Notes: generated from the letters alone by a model not told the origin. Shown: positions 1 to 7,686, counted from the stretch's first letter. The stretch: DNA of 64,000 nt from Bacteroidales bacterium (GCA_016342685.1 JAEINU010000001.1:248001-312000), one strand, 5' to 3'. Translations and numbers: made by a program.

Positions 1-22
1 AACCTAAATAATTACAAGAGCT

Positions 23-208
23 ATGGTAACAAGAAAAGAAATTGCAGCATGGTATAAGATTAACCCTGCAACCTTGAATAAAAGATTAGATGCAATCGGT
101 ATTTGCAGAGGGCAACGTATTAGTCCAAAGGAACTAAAAATAATTTTTGAAGAATTGGGAAAGCCTTTGGAGGATTCAGAATTTGACTTTACAAAACAAA
201 AGGGTTAA
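23..208 (+). CDS. Small HTH-like protein
   Basis: A 61-residue protein. The segment from about residue 4 to 30 (KEIAAWYKINPATLNKRL) has the look of a helix-turn-helix, suggesting a small DNA-binding regulator of a mobile element. It is followed at once by a strong hairpin terminator and by a convergent repressor gene, so it may be the last gene of a rightward unit that begins left of the window. No family is recognised with certainty, and the AT-rich start context does not settle the start codon. Confidence 0.5.
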   Translation: MVTRKEIAAWYKINPATLNKRLDAIGICRGQRISPKELKIIFEELGKPLEDSEFDFTKQKG

Positions 209-229
209 TCAAATTAACCCTTTTGTTTT
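193..229. terminator. Bidirectional hairpin terminator
   Basis: Two perfect 17-nt arms (193-209 and 213-229) around a 3-nt loop. The stem has an A-run on one side and a T-run on the other, so it can end transcription on both strands. It separates the small HTH gene (plus strand) from the repressor gene (minus strand). Confidence 0.85.
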
Positions 230-251
230 TAACGATATTTATAAATTAATT

Positions 252-656
252 CTATTGCTTATTTTCTAAATTTTTAACTAGTTCTTTTAGTCGCTTTATT
301 TCTTCCTCATATAGCTTTATTACCTTGTCTTTATCTTCGAGACTTTTAAGTAAAATATTATTAATATCAGGGTTTGATTTTATATTATTTTCAATATTAT
401 CCAGCACATTGGATAAAGGATTAAATGGTTTTGTTATACTTTCCGCTGACTGTGCGGTGAAAAAATATTTTATCGGCACATCGAATAGTTTTGCAAATTT
501 CATCAGTAGTTCTGCATCGATTGTTTTCTTCTTAAGTATTTTACTTAAGTTAACGGGAGTCATGCCTAACTCTTTGGCAACATCTATCTGTTTTAAATTT
601 TTTTGGCGTATAATTTTATTTATCTGATTGCCAATAGAATAACTTCTTTCTTCCAT
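252..656 (-). CDS. XRE-family (CI-like) repressor
   Basis: 134 residues. Residues about 8-60 form an XRE-type helix-turn-helix (QIDVAKELGMTPVNLSKIL); residues about 95-132 are Lys/Glu/Leu-rich and probably a coiled coil for dimerisation. It is transcribed divergently from a row of small HTH genes, the usual switch arrangement of a temperate phage or integrative element: this would be the maintenance repressor acting in the 657-739 gap. No peptidase domain is visible, so SOS cleavage is not supported. The precise element family is unknown. Confidence 0.75.
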   Translation of the reverse strand: MEERSYSIGNQINKIIRQKNLKQIDVAKELGMTPVNLSKILKKKTIDAELLMKFAKLFDVPIKYFFTAQSAESITKPFNPLSNVLDNIENNIKSNPDINNILLKSLEDKDKVIKLYEEEIKRLKELVKNLENKQ

Positions 657-739
657 TTTTTGTATATAATAATTTGGATATTACCTGCCAAATAGTTTAA
701 TTTGAACTTTCCTAAACGTTTAATATAATAATGTAATTT
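657..739. promoter_or_regulatory. Divergent control region between repressor and early genes
   Basis: An 83-bp AT-rich gap between oppositely oriented regulator genes. It holds a short perfect palindrome, AAACGTTT (about 714-721), and an interrupted TTTGG/CCAAA inverted pair. By analogy with phage switches it should hold both promoters and operators, but no consensus -33/-7 pair could be placed confidently. Confidence 0.4.
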
Positions 740-985
740 ATGAAAGAAATTCAAAAAAATCAAAGAAAATGGAAATATATTGACGATAATAGAGTTTATC
801 GCAAAAAATTACAACAAGGAGATATAATCGTAATTGCCAAAAAGTTTAATATGAATTACGATTATTTATCTCAGATTTTAAGAGGTAAGGCGCCTCTAAA
901 AGAGGAATTGCGTGTTTTTATAGATCAGTTGTATCAAAGTCGTGTTGATTTCGGTTTAATTAATCCCAATGAAAATGAGCTATAA
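740..985 (+). CDS. Small Cro-like DNA-binding protein
   Basis: 81 residues. Residues about 25-55 (IVIAKKFNMNYDYLSQILRG) read as a helix-turn-helix of the type in small phage Cro/CII-like regulators. It is the first gene of the rightward early unit, divergent to the repressor, and its last 17 bases overlap the start of the next small HTH gene. The role as early regulator is inferred from this layout, not from a recognised family. Confidence 0.6.
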   Translation: MKEIQKNQRKWKYIDDNRVYRKKLQQGDIIVIAKKFNMNYDYLSQILRGKAPLKEELRVFIDQLYQSRVDFGLINPNENEL

Positions 986-1142
986 AGATAATTTGCAATA
1001 TGGCGATCAAACGGCAATTGCTAAAGCCCTAGGATATAGCCCTAAATACATTTCTCATATGGTTAATGGGCGGAAAAATATGAATCCTAAAGTAGCCAAT
1101 ATGATTAATAAAATAAGTTATAAAAGAACGATAGGGCTATAG
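969..1142 (+). CDS. Second small HTH protein, overlapping
   Basis: A 57-residue reading frame starting ATG at 969 (or the second ATG at 975) inside the end of the previous gene and stopping TAG at 1140-1142. The product contains TAIAKALGYSPKYISHMVNG, a clear Cro/CI-like helix-turn-helix with the expected Ala and Gly positions. Overlap with the gene before and a 2-bp gap to the gene after indicate one transcript. It resembles the preceding protein in layout, so the pair may have arisen by duplication. Confidence 0.6.
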   Translation: MKMSYKDNLQYGDQTAIAKALGYSPKYISHMVNGRKNMNPKVANMINKISYKRTIGL

Positions 1143-1144
1143 TT

Positions 1145-1417
1145 ATGGATAGAGAACACATTTTAATATTAGATGGTAGTTTGGTAGACCTACTAACAGA
1201 ATCATTAAAAGAGGTTATACAATTGAACGAATTGCGTTCTATTTCAGATGATTATCTTAAAATTGATAGTGAATACAAGAAAACTGCTAATGATTATCGA
1301 TTGCTATTCAACGAGATAGCTACTCAAATTTACTTTCAGAATGATATCAAGAGTGTAATTAAACTCGCACATAATGAAAGTGTTACAAAAAAACAATCAA
1401 AATTATTAACTGCTTAA
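1145..1417 (+). CDS. Hypothetical early protein
   Basis: 90 residues, soluble, mixed charge, mostly helical in appearance, no signal peptide or membrane segment. It sits tightly packed in the early operon (2 bp after the small HTH gene, 3 bp before the excisionase-like gene). I do not recognise the family. Position suggests an accessory early protein of the mobile element. Confidence 0.55.
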   Translation: MDREHILILDGSLVDLLTESLKEVIQLNELRSISDDYLKIDSEYKKTANDYRLLFNEIATQIYFQNDIKSVIKLAHNESVTKKQSKLLTA

Positions 1418-1420
1418 ATT

Positions 1421-1720
1421 ATGGAAAAATCTTTTATACTAGTTGAAACCAACGCTATGGATACTGTTTTAAATGAAATTTCACAACTCAAGGAAATTGT
1501 AATGAACATAACTGAAAATAAACAAGATAGTGGATCAATTTGTGGTTATATAAATAGGGAAGAAGCTGCAAAGCATCTAAATATTGGAACAACCTCATTT
1601 GATAAATATGTTAATTCGGGGGATATACCTTACAGATATATTGGTAAAAGAAAGATGTATTTACCTAAAGAACTGGACGAGTACACCGAAAAACATAGAA
1701 AAGTAAAAATTAAATTTTAA
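1421..1720 (+). CDS. Excisionase-like helix-turn-helix protein
   Basis: 99 residues. The C-terminal part, residues about 45-95, has the signature of the HTH_17/excisionase family: YINREEAAKHLNI, then a turn and VNSGDIPYRYIGKRKMYLP. Such proteins bind DNA near attachment sites or regulate mobile-element genes in Bacteroidota. The N-terminal 40 residues form a probable coiled coil. It could be the recombination directionality factor for the recombinase at the island's right end, but the two genes are 21 kb apart and the link is inference. Confidence 0.7.
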   Translation: MEKSFILVETNAMDTVLNEISQLKEIVMNITENKQDSGSICGYINREEAAKHLNIGTTSFDKYVNSGDIPYRYIGKRKMYLPKELDEYTEKHRKVKIKF

Positions 1721-1756
1721 TAATATGATAGCGCTTATTTTAAAGGCTTTATAATT

Positions 1757-2590
1757 ATGGCAAGACCCAAAAAAGATAATGCAGATTACTTCACTCATGA
1801 TTCTGACATGAGAAATGACCCTAAGATAAGGGCATTAAGAAGAAAGTTCGGTTTGACTGGCTACGCAGTTTATAATTTTATACTGGAAACATTAACGGAT
1901 TCGGATTTTTTCGAGCATGAATGGAATGAATTAAGTATAGAAATACTCGCAGGTGATTATGATATGGAACCAGAATTGTTAATAGATATTATAAATTACT
2001 GTACAACTGCTTTAAAGCTATTCGACATTGAAAACAATATGATCACTTGTAAAACGCTTCGAAAACGCTTCGAAGGTTTATTATCGAAACGAAAAAGAGA
2101 TAGAAATAGGGTTTCCGTCAGCGAAAACCCCCAGAGTATAGTAGAGTATAGTAGAGTAGAGGAAAGTAAAGAAAAGAAGAGTAAAGAAGAGGATAGTAAA
2201 GAAGAGAAAATGACTACCCCTCAAATTGAAGAAAATTTAATTCCTTTAGAAAAAAAAGAAAAAAGCCCCCCTAGTTCCGAAAATCCCCCCATTGATGAGA
2301 ATTTCGTTTTGAACAAAGATTTTACAAAAGCTTGGAACCGACTTATGAAGATGCCAAAATGGACGAAGAAACCGAAAGAATCAATTCAAACGGCACTTGA
2401 AAGCATTCAAAAATTTGATGATGAATTTGCGCTAATGTTGGTAAATATTGCCATTGAGGGTGATTATCAAGGCTTAATTTATCCTAATACTGAGGTGGAT
2501 TATCAGAAATGGAAGAATCTACGAAGCTTGAATAATGGGAAAAAAACTATTACCGATTATTGGGAGGAGTATCGAAATGAATCAGCTTAA
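1757..2590 (+). CDS. DUF4373 / Lin1244-type replication initiation protein
   Basis: 277 residues. The N-terminal 90 residues (DYFTHDSDMRNDPKIRALRR, then GLTGYAVYNFILE) match the DUF4373 (Lin1244/Lin1753) N-terminal domain of phage and plasmid replication proteins. A low-complexity Lys/Glu/Ser linker (residues about 115-170) is followed by a C-terminal domain (TKAWNRLMKMPKWTKKPKES) like that of phage replisome organisers. The next gene is a DnaC-like loader overlapping by 14 bp, so the two probably recruit the host replicative helicase to the element's origin. Confidence 0.75.
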   Translation: MARPKKDNADYFTHDSDMRNDPKIRALRRKFGLTGYAVYNFILETLTDSDFFEHEWNELSIEILAGDYDMEPELLIDIINYCTTALKLFDIENNMITCKTLRKRFEGLLSKRKRDRNRVSVSENPQSIVEYSRVEESKEKKSKEEDSKEEKMTTPQIEENLIPLEKKEKSPPSSENPPIDENFVLNKDFTKAWNRLMKMPKWTKKPKESIQTALESIQKFDDEFALMLVNIAIEGDYQGLIYPNTEVDYQKWKNLRSLNNGKKTITDYWEEYRNESA

Positions 2591-3272
2591 TAACGAAAAA
2601 CTTAATGTTGCTACGGGTTTTAATAGAATATTCAGAGCGTACAACTTTAAGGATGCGCAATTGGATTGGGCGTTGATTGCAAGGCAATTAGAGCCAAATT
2701 TAGAAGAAACTAAAGCGTATTCGGAGTTGTCTGAAAACCTCATACGTTACACGCTAGCCGATACGTCGGGCAAGTTCGATGTTGATGGTGCATTGTGCTT
2801 GTTGGGAACGCAAGGTGTTGGCAAAACGTTGGCTTTTAGAACTCTGCATGAATTTAACAAGCTTTTTCGAAATAGATTCTATTTGAACGGAATGGAAACA
2901 AATTTTAATTTCACTATTTACAGCGCATTGGAAATGGTTTCGGATTACAATAGAGGCGGTTTTAACGCACTTGAGAAGTATATCAATAGAAGTGTCATAT
3001 GTATTGATGATCTTGGAACAGAACCGCTAGAAAGCGTGTATTTTGGCGCAAAGGTTAATGTGTTGGAGAAAGTAATCGAATTGCGCTATATGAAAAACAA
3101 GGTTACCCATATTTCTACCAATTTACCGCCAAAAGTCTTGAAACAAGCCTATGGTGAGAGGGTATTTTCACGGCTAAAGGGGAGGAGTTATTTTTATTTT
3201 GTTGAAAATGAAGATTTTAGATTGAAGCAATCGCGTAAAAGACAGAAAATCAGCGCTAAAGAAATGGGGTGA
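2577..3272 (+). CDS. DnaC-like AAA+ helicase loader
   Basis: Starting at ATG 2577, preceded by GGAGGAG at 2563-2569, the product is 231 residues; an upstream in-frame start at 2535 would lie deep in the previous gene and is less likely. Walker A is GTQGVGKT (residues 77-84) and Walker B is ICIDDLG (141-147), followed by a sensor region THISTNLPP. This matches DnaC/IstB-type ATPases that load the replicative helicase. The gene overlaps the DUF4373 gene by 14 bp. A decayed copy of its last ~200 bp occurs at 3747-3975. Confidence 0.8.
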   Translation: MNQLNNEKLNVATGFNRIFRAYNFKDAQLDWALIARQLEPNLEETKAYSELSENLIRYTLADTSGKFDVDGALCLLGTQGVGKTLAFRTLHEFNKLFRNRFYLNGMETNFNFTIYSALEMVSDYNRGGFNALEKYINRSVICIDDLGTEPLESVYFGAKVNVLEKVIELRYMKNKVTHISTNLPPKVLKQAYGERVFSRLKGRSYFYFVENEDFRLKQSRKRQKISAKEMG

Positions 3273-3331
3273 AATATATAGCGTTGAAAATTAGAATAAT
3301 AACTACAATTAACAACTTTTAAAATAGGATT

Positions 3332-3748
3332 ATGAATTATTTAAAAATCTACGAATATTTAGACGTAAAAAAAACTACAATGAATCAATTAGCTAAAGCG
3401 GTTGGTTTATCACATACTGGACTTACAAAGGCACTAGGAGTAAAATCATTAAGGGTTGAAACATTAGAAAGGATTGCGAACTTTTTTGAAGTTTCTATTG
3501 GTACCTTTTTTTATTCAGAGGAACAGTCACAATACCCAAAATTTGAATATGAAGTCCATACCTTAAGATCAATAAATGTAACTCCAGTAGAACAACAATT
3601 AAAGGGACTAGATTTAAAGGGATGGCAATTAATATCATGTATCGAACATGTTTTTGTTGATGATGAATTAATTTTGTTAAGAGCTTTGTTTAAGCGCAGG
3701 ATTGAAAATGAACTAGATTATAAAACAAATAATGTTGTCAATAAGTGA
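3332..3748 (+). CDS. XRE-family regulator with C-terminal extension
   Basis: 138 residues. Residues about 14-62 are an XRE helix-turn-helix (MNQLAKAVGLSHTGLTKAL, then LRVETLERIANFFEVSIGTF). Residues 70-125 hold a beta/alpha segment (QLKGLDLKGWQLISCIEHVF) of unknown function. The gene lies exactly between the true 3' end of the DnaC-like gene and a decayed duplicate of that end, so it came with a duplication or insertion event. Confidence 0.65.
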   Translation: MNYLKIYEYLDVKKTTMNQLAKAVGLSHTGLTKALGVKSLRVETLERIANFFEVSIGTFFYSEEQSQYPKFEYEVHTLRSINVTPVEQQLKGLDLKGWQLISCIEHVFVDDELILLRALFKRRIENELDYKTNNVVNK

Positions 3749-3975
3749 GTTGTGGTATCTGAAAAACAAGCTTACTCATGTTTTTTAACGAATTTACCGC
3801 TCAAAATCTTGAAATTAGACTATTATTACGGTGTATTTTTGCGGCTAAATAGTAAGGTGTTTTTTAGTTCGTTGAAAATGAGCGTTATATATTACGGTAA
3901 TTACCTAAAGTGCAGAAAATCAACGCTAAAGAATTTAAGTAAGATGTATAAAGTTGAAAATTAATAAAATAACAA
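3747..3975 (+). pseudogene. Decayed duplicate of the DnaC-like gene 3' end
   Basis: About 220 bp aligns with 3077-3300, the end of the DnaC-like gene and its downstream flank. Shared landmarks include GAAAAACAAG, the TNLP(P/L)K(V/I)LK coding stretch, GCAGAAAATCA(A/G)CGCTAAAGAA and GTTGAAAATTA. A 70-codon open frame remains (3752-3964) but lacks the ATPase core and many conserved residues, so it is best read as a fragment, not a gene. The two copies are direct repeats flanking the XRE gene. Confidence 0.75.
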
Positions 3976-4096
3976 TATGAATATATGTAATTAACACATA
4001 TTCAACGCAATATGATTTTTGTGATTTGAAACAGTTTTGTCTTCGTAAAGTTGCTCAGTAAGGGGGCTAAATAGGGCAAAAAGGGCTTGTTATCCC

Positions 4097-4282
4097 TTAC
4101 AGGAGTTTTATTAGCTCTGGAAAATGCTTTCCATATTTTTCAAGAAGTTCATCATTGTTTTTGTGAGTTCTGACTTGTTTTAGTCTGTCCTCTAGGTATA
4201 TTCTTACAACAAAAGAACCATCATCTTCTCTAAAAAAACGATAGTTATAATTTTCATATTGTTGGTTAGTTACAAATGTCAT
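4097..4282 (-). CDS. Small hypothetical protein
   Basis: 61 residues with several aromatic and basic residues (NYNYRFFREDDGSFVVRIYL), possibly one small beta-rich domain. It is the only leftward gene between the early region and the cassette array and has no close partner. I do not recognise a family; it could be an antitoxin-sized protein or a remnant. Confidence 0.4.
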   Translation of the reverse strand: MTFVTNQQYENYNYRFFREDDGSFVVRIYLEDRLKQVRTHKNNDELLEKYGKHFPELIKLL

Positions 4283-4407
4283 GCTGCAAAATTACAACTA
4301 AGAATTAAATAATATTTACTATCTTCATATTAAAAATAAGACATGAATTGTATTTGTTAGATATTAGTTTGGTGGATTGTAAGTACAAATCATGATTGTA
4401 AAATTAA

Positions 4408-4416
4408 GTTGTACGT
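4408..4416 (+). other. Left edge of cassette A (GTTRRRY-like core)
   Basis: GTTGTACGT here is the exact reverse complement of ACGTACAAC at 5205-5213 in the following attC-like site. In integron cassettes the first bases of a cassette pair with the inverse core at its own end, so this marks where cassette A begins, 20 bp before its gene. No integrase gene or convincing attI is seen upstream in the window. Confidence 0.6.
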
Positions 4417-4427
4417 AATATTTTTTT

Positions 4428-5195
4428 ATGAACGAGACAGAACATAACACATTGGTGAATAATGGTGAATTTCATTTGGACGGTTGTCAGTACACGATAA
4501 TGTATATGTCTCGCATTCATTCTTTGGCAGAATTTTTATTTGCTAAAATATTGTCATTACGTGGAAAAATATATTCGGATTACGAAGCTTCTGAAATTAT
4601 GGAAGCATTTGCTGTCAAAACTATATGTGACTGGGAGTGGTATATTGAAAGAATGATTTATGAATGTTTAAAAAGTGATACAACTAAGCTTGCAGAACAA
4701 TTAGATTTAAATTTACCTAAAACCATTTCAACAGATGAGTGTGCTGCTTATTTGAATGGTTTAGGTTATATTGACTTGAAAAATGCAAGCAATTTGAAAT
4801 CAATTTCAAAGAAAATTCTGGTTGACTCAAACAATCCTTTTGTCAAAATGGATAATGAAGCGAAATCACACATTGACGACTTTTATATTTTTAGAAATTA
4901 TGTAGCGCATAGAAGTAATAAATCTAAACAGTCATTACAGAAAGTTTATAAAAAGTATAATCAAAATAAATTTATTGAAGTGGGTGAATTTCTTATGAAT
5001 AAAATTCAATCTGATAAAAAGCCAATTAGATTTCAGGAATTTGGCAGTGCATTTTGGATGGTTTCATTTAACATTATGGAATTTCTATATCCTAAGACAT
5101 TTAAATGGATAGCTCAGGAAGAGAAAGTTTATAATGAAAAATGTCATTTAAGATTACATTACTTAATGTCACTTAGTCCAAATAAACCAAAATAA
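4428..5195 (+). CDS. HEPN-like putative RNase (cassette A)
   Basis: 255 residues, all-helical in appearance. Near residue 156 it has R-NYVA-H (R156, H161), the R-x4-H motif of catalytic HEPN ribonuclease domains, in a helix preceded by acidic residues (HIDDFYIF). HEPN proteins act as toxins or abortive-infection RNases. No antitoxin or nucleotidyltransferase partner is adjacent; the gene is alone in its cassette. It starts 20 bp after the cassette edge and its own attC-like site begins 9 bp after the stop. The HEPN assignment rests on this motif and fold impression only. Confidence 0.55.
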   Translation: MNETEHNTLVNNGEFHLDGCQYTIMYMSRIHSLAEFLFAKILSLRGKIYSDYEASEIMEAFAVKTICDWEWYIERMIYECLKSDTTKLAEQLDLNLPKTISTDECAAYLNGLGYIDLKNASNLKSISKKILVDSNNPFVKMDNEAKSHIDDFYIFRNYVAHRSNKSKQSLQKVYKKYNQNKFIEVGEFLMNKIQSDKKPIRFQEFGSAFWMVSFNIMEFLYPKTFKWIAQEEKVYNEKCHLRLHYLMSLSPNKPK

Positions 5196-5204
5196 AAAAA
5201 TACA

Positions 5205-5340
5205 ACGTACAACACAATATCACCAGATAATACGGGGGTTTTGGCGGTTTGACAAAGTTTTCTTATCTTCGTTTTTGTTCAACGTCTGGCAAAGTGGAGT
5301 AGTGGAAACCCTCACTAATGGTGTGTTTAAATCGTTATGA
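5205..5340 (+). repeat. attC-like site 1, ending cassette A
   Basis: A 136-bp site with attC architecture. The inverse core (ACGTACAAC, 5205-5213) and spacer are followed by an L''-like box (ATCACCA, about 5219-5225), a long central part, an L'-like box (TGGTGTG, about 5319-5325) complementary to L'', then TTTAAATC and the core GTTATG at 5334. The central part shows TAGTG/CACTA arms and a consensus promoter. Four related sites occur at 5979, 7018, 9267 and 13591 in the same orientation. Confidence 0.7.
5240..5271 (+). promoter_or_regulatory. Bacteroidota promoter inside attC-like site 1
   Basis: TTTG (5240-5243), a 20-nt spacer, then TATCTTCG (5264-5271), fitting the Bacteroidota TTTG / TAnnTTTG pattern at ideal spacing. 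It points into cassette B, with the start codon about 90 bp downstream. Confidence 0.65.
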
Positions 5341-5361
5341 TGGCATATATTTATTTGCAAA

Positions 5362-5967
5362 ATGAAAGATAAAAAGAGAAAAAAACGTAAATGTAATTTT
5401 CATAAATGGATACAAACCATTGCTGCAATTATAGCTATTTTTGGTGGCGCTGCTGGTATTTATACTTTATTTATGAATGATAAGGATATAAATACTCAAC
5501 TTGAGCAACTTACTAAACTTGCTATTGAATCTGAAAAACAAACTAAGCAATTGGAAAGACAATCATTACATCTTGATACTAATAACGCCATATTGATGAG
5601 TGAGTTTAAAAATGAAATTTCTAAATGGAAAACTCAACTAAGACCTTTGTTAAACTTAAGTTTAGACAAGTTGGAAAAAAATGTCAATATTTATATGGAT
5701 GCAGCAATTATTAATTATGGAAAACCAGCAACTATAATTAAAATTGAAAAGCAAAAAAGGAATAATATTAGAATTCATGAATTGAAAAGCAAAATGATAA
5801 TTGGAGAAAATCAATCTGTTTTTTTATCATTCCAGCAGAATAATGAGAAGCCCATTCTTGATATTGTAATATACTTTGTGGATTTGGAAGGTAACAGATA
5901 TTACCAAAGGTTTTTTAGTGACATTCAGGGAAATATTGACTTTACGCTTCCTAAATTAATAGAATAA
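5362..5967 (+). CDS. Membrane-anchored hypothetical protein (cassette B)
   Basis: 201 residues. A basic N-terminus (about 12 residues, many Lys/Arg) precedes one membrane helix (residues about 16-38, IQTIAAIIAIFGGAAGIYTL). A coiled-coil stretch (about 42-95) and a beta-rich C-terminal domain follow. The layout is a single-pass inner-membrane protein with a soluble domain. The gene is alone between two attC-like sites. No family is recognised. Confidence 0.6.
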   Translation: MKDKKRKKRKCNFHKWIQTIAAIIAIFGGAAGIYTLFMNDKDINTQLEQLTKLAIESEKQTKQLERQSLHLDTNNAILMSEFKNEISKWKTQLRPLLNLSLDKLEKNVNIYMDAAIINYGKPATIIKIEKQKRNNIRIHELKSKMIIGENQSVFLSFQQNNEKPILDIVIYFVDLEGNRYYQRFFSDIQGNIDFTLPKLIE

Positions 5968-5978
5968 AATAAATATAC

Positions 5979-6117
5979 GCCACATAACCCAATATCACCA
6001 GATAATAAGGGGGGTGGCTGTTTGACAAAGTTTTGTTATCTTCGTTTTCGTTCAACGGTCTGACAAAGTAGAGCAGTGGAAACCCGCACTGCTGGTGTGT
6101 TTTAATCGTTAGTGTTC
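5979..6117 (+). repeat. attC-like site 2, ending cassette B
   Basis: Inverse core GCCACATAAC (5979-5988) is complementary, apart from one inserted base, to the start of cassette B (GTTATGATGGC, 5334-5344). L''/L' boxes are CACCAG (about 5996-6001) and CTGGTG (about 6092-6097), a perfect match. An extra AGCAGTG/CACTGCT hairpin lies between them. The right core GTTAGTGTTC is at 6108-6117. The -7 box TATCTTCG at 6037-6044 is kept, but the -33 TTTG is lost (GGTG). Confidence 0.72.
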
Positions 6118-6193
6118 ATTTCGATGCAGCTCATTACTTATTGCAAGGGAACATAAACATAAAAAATTAGAAGCTTGAAAAAACATAATAAAC

Positions 6194-7006
6194 ATGAAGT
6201 TCATGACTAAAAAATACTCCCGAAAGGATTTAATGAAAATAACCATTGAAGAGCACTTGAAATGCACAGAATACCCTAGAGTTGGTGCAACAATTGCGAA
6301 AGATGGAATTATACTTTCAACTGGTTATAGGGGAGAAAAAAAAGGAATACATGCTGAACGAGTTGCAATAGAAAAATTGAATAATGAACAACTTAAAGAC
6401 TCCATCTTATATACGACTCTTGAACCTTGCGTTTCTATTCAGAAAGATCAATCAGTAAAATCATGCTCTGATTTAATAATAGAATCTGGCATAACAGAAA
6501 CAGTAATAGGTGTTTTAGATCCCAATGGTACAATTTACTCACAAGGATATAGGAAACTGTTAGAAAACAATATCAATGTAAGTTTCTTTAACCGAAAATT
6601 GAGAGAAGCAGTTGAAGAAGAAACATTTGAATATGGAGAAATCCATAAAATAGTTGGATCAGGCAAAAGACGAATTCCTGTTGTTAATAGCGGAACCAGT
6701 TTGGATGTCCAGTTTTCGGAAAATGACTCAAGAACAATTAAACTTCGTTGGAATACTTTACAACCAAATCACAATTGTGTTGATTTATTAAGCTCGAATG
6801 GTGCTGTTCGAATAGCTTCAGGCGCATCAAAATTTGAAGATATTACAGATCCAATGGTATTCAGATTTCCAAGTCATTATGCAAGAATGAAAAAAGACAT
6901 GATAGCAATAGTTAAACCTTCGAGGGCAACTTTTTACGTTTTAATAAAACTAATTGAAATATATGAAAAAGATATCTTATTTAAGTGGGAGATGCGTAAT
7001 TATTGA
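6194..7006 (+). CDS. RibD/dCMP-type deaminase-domain protein (cassette C)
   Basis: 270 residues. Residues about 8-130 are a zinc-dependent nucleoside deaminase domain: H53-A-E55 supplies the zinc ligand and proton shuttle, and C79 (in TLEPC) and C91 the other ligands. The 11-residue gap between the cysteines is RibD-like, longer than the usual PCxxC. Residues 150-270 form a separate domain, apparently beta-rich (NSGTSLDVQFSENDSRTIKL), that I do not recognise. No riboflavin genes are near, so a biosynthetic role is unlikely; base or nucleotide deamination in phage conflict is one possibility. Confidence 0.65.
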   Translation: MKFMTKKYSRKDLMKITIEEHLKCTEYPRVGATIAKDGIILSTGYRGEKKGIHAERVAIEKLNNEQLKDSILYTTLEPCVSIQKDQSVKSCSDLIIESGITETVIGVLDPNGTIYSQGYRKLLENNINVSFFNRKLREAVEEETFEYGEIHKIVGSGKRRIPVVNSGTSLDVQFSENDSRTIKLRWNTLQPNHNCVDLLSSNGAVRIASGASKFEDITDPMVFRFPSHYARMKKDMIAIVKPSRATFYVLIKLIEIYEKDILFKWEMRNY

Positions 7007-7017
7007 TTGATAAAAAC

Positions 7018-7098
7018 GAACACTAACATCACACCACCAGTAATTTGGGAATTTTTGGCGGTTTAATTAAGTTTTGCTATCTTCGTTTTGGTTAGTGG
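7018..7098 (+). repeat. Short attC-like site 3, ending cassette C
   Basis: Inverse core GAACACTAAC (7018-7027) is an exact 10-bp complement of the start of cassette C (6108-6117). The left half of the family sequence is present (CACCACCAG, TTTTTGGCGG, promoter), but the central hairpin and L' half are missing. The site ends at GTTAGTGG (7091-7098), whose GTTAGTG pairs with CACTAAC at 7021-7027. It looks like an 81-bp deletion derivative. Confidence 0.62.
7054..7085 (+). promoter_or_regulatory. Bacteroidota promoter inside attC-like site 3
   Basis: TTTG (7054-7057), 20-nt spacer, TATCTTCG (7078-7085). It is directed into cassette D, whose start codon is 46 bp downstream of the -7 box. Confidence 0.65.
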
Positions 7099-7131
7099 AC
7101 TGAGTGAAAATAGAAGGAAAACTTATTACTT

Positions 7132-7686
7132 ATGGAAACTGAAATAATAGAACTTATTGACACATCGATCAAAATTGGGTTGGGTGCAATCATAGCCTCT
7201 TTTTCATCGTATATGATTACTAGGTATAATCATAAGGCAGATACCCAAAAAGAATTTTTTCGAAGATATATTGATACAATTGAGAGTATAACCGACTCTG
7301 CGGAAAGATATTATCAAAAATGGACAGGGTTTAGATCTACACTGGACGGAGTGTCAAAAAAGACAACGGAAGTTGGTAAAACACCTGCTTCTAATAGTTG
7401 GAATTTTATTGACGAGAAAGATGATGAATTGGTGCAAGCACGAAGTGATAGAATGACTGCTATTTCTCGGTTGAAACTTCTAAAAATTGAAGATGTTGCT
7501 AAATGTCTAGAGGATTCTATTAAAATCGAAAATGAGCTAAGAGAAATAGTAATGTTTAAAAGAATTGTGCCATCAGTAAAGGAAGTGAAGAGGTTTTCTG
7601 TGAGAATGAGTAAGAATAGAACTGAATTTTACAACTTGTTAAGTTGCTATTATAATGCAAAGAGATTTACACAACATAATAAATAG
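7132..7686 (+). CDS. Membrane-anchored hypothetical protein (cassette D)
   Basis: 184 residues. One N-terminal membrane helix (residues about 10-30, DTSIKIGLGAIIASFSSYMI) is followed by a long, charged, helical cytoplasmic-type domain. The layout resembles that of cassette B's product (N-terminal helix plus soluble domain), though the sequences are not obviously related. No family is recognised. The cassette's own terminal site is not seen before the next cassette edge at 7754, so it may have lost it. Confidence 0.55.
   Translation: METEIIELIDTSIKIGLGAIIASFSSYMITRYNHKADTQKEFFRRYIDTIESITDSAERYYQKWTGFRSTLDGVSKKTTEVGKTPASNSWNFIDEKDDELVQARSDRMTAISRLKLLKIEDVAKCLEDSIKIENELREIVMFKRIVPSVKEVKRFSVRMSKNRTEFYNLLSCYYNAKRFTQHNK

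Noticed and set aside
3752-3964. 70-codon open frame as a separate gene
   Set aside because: It is a decayed copy of the DnaC-like gene's 3' end without the ATPase core.
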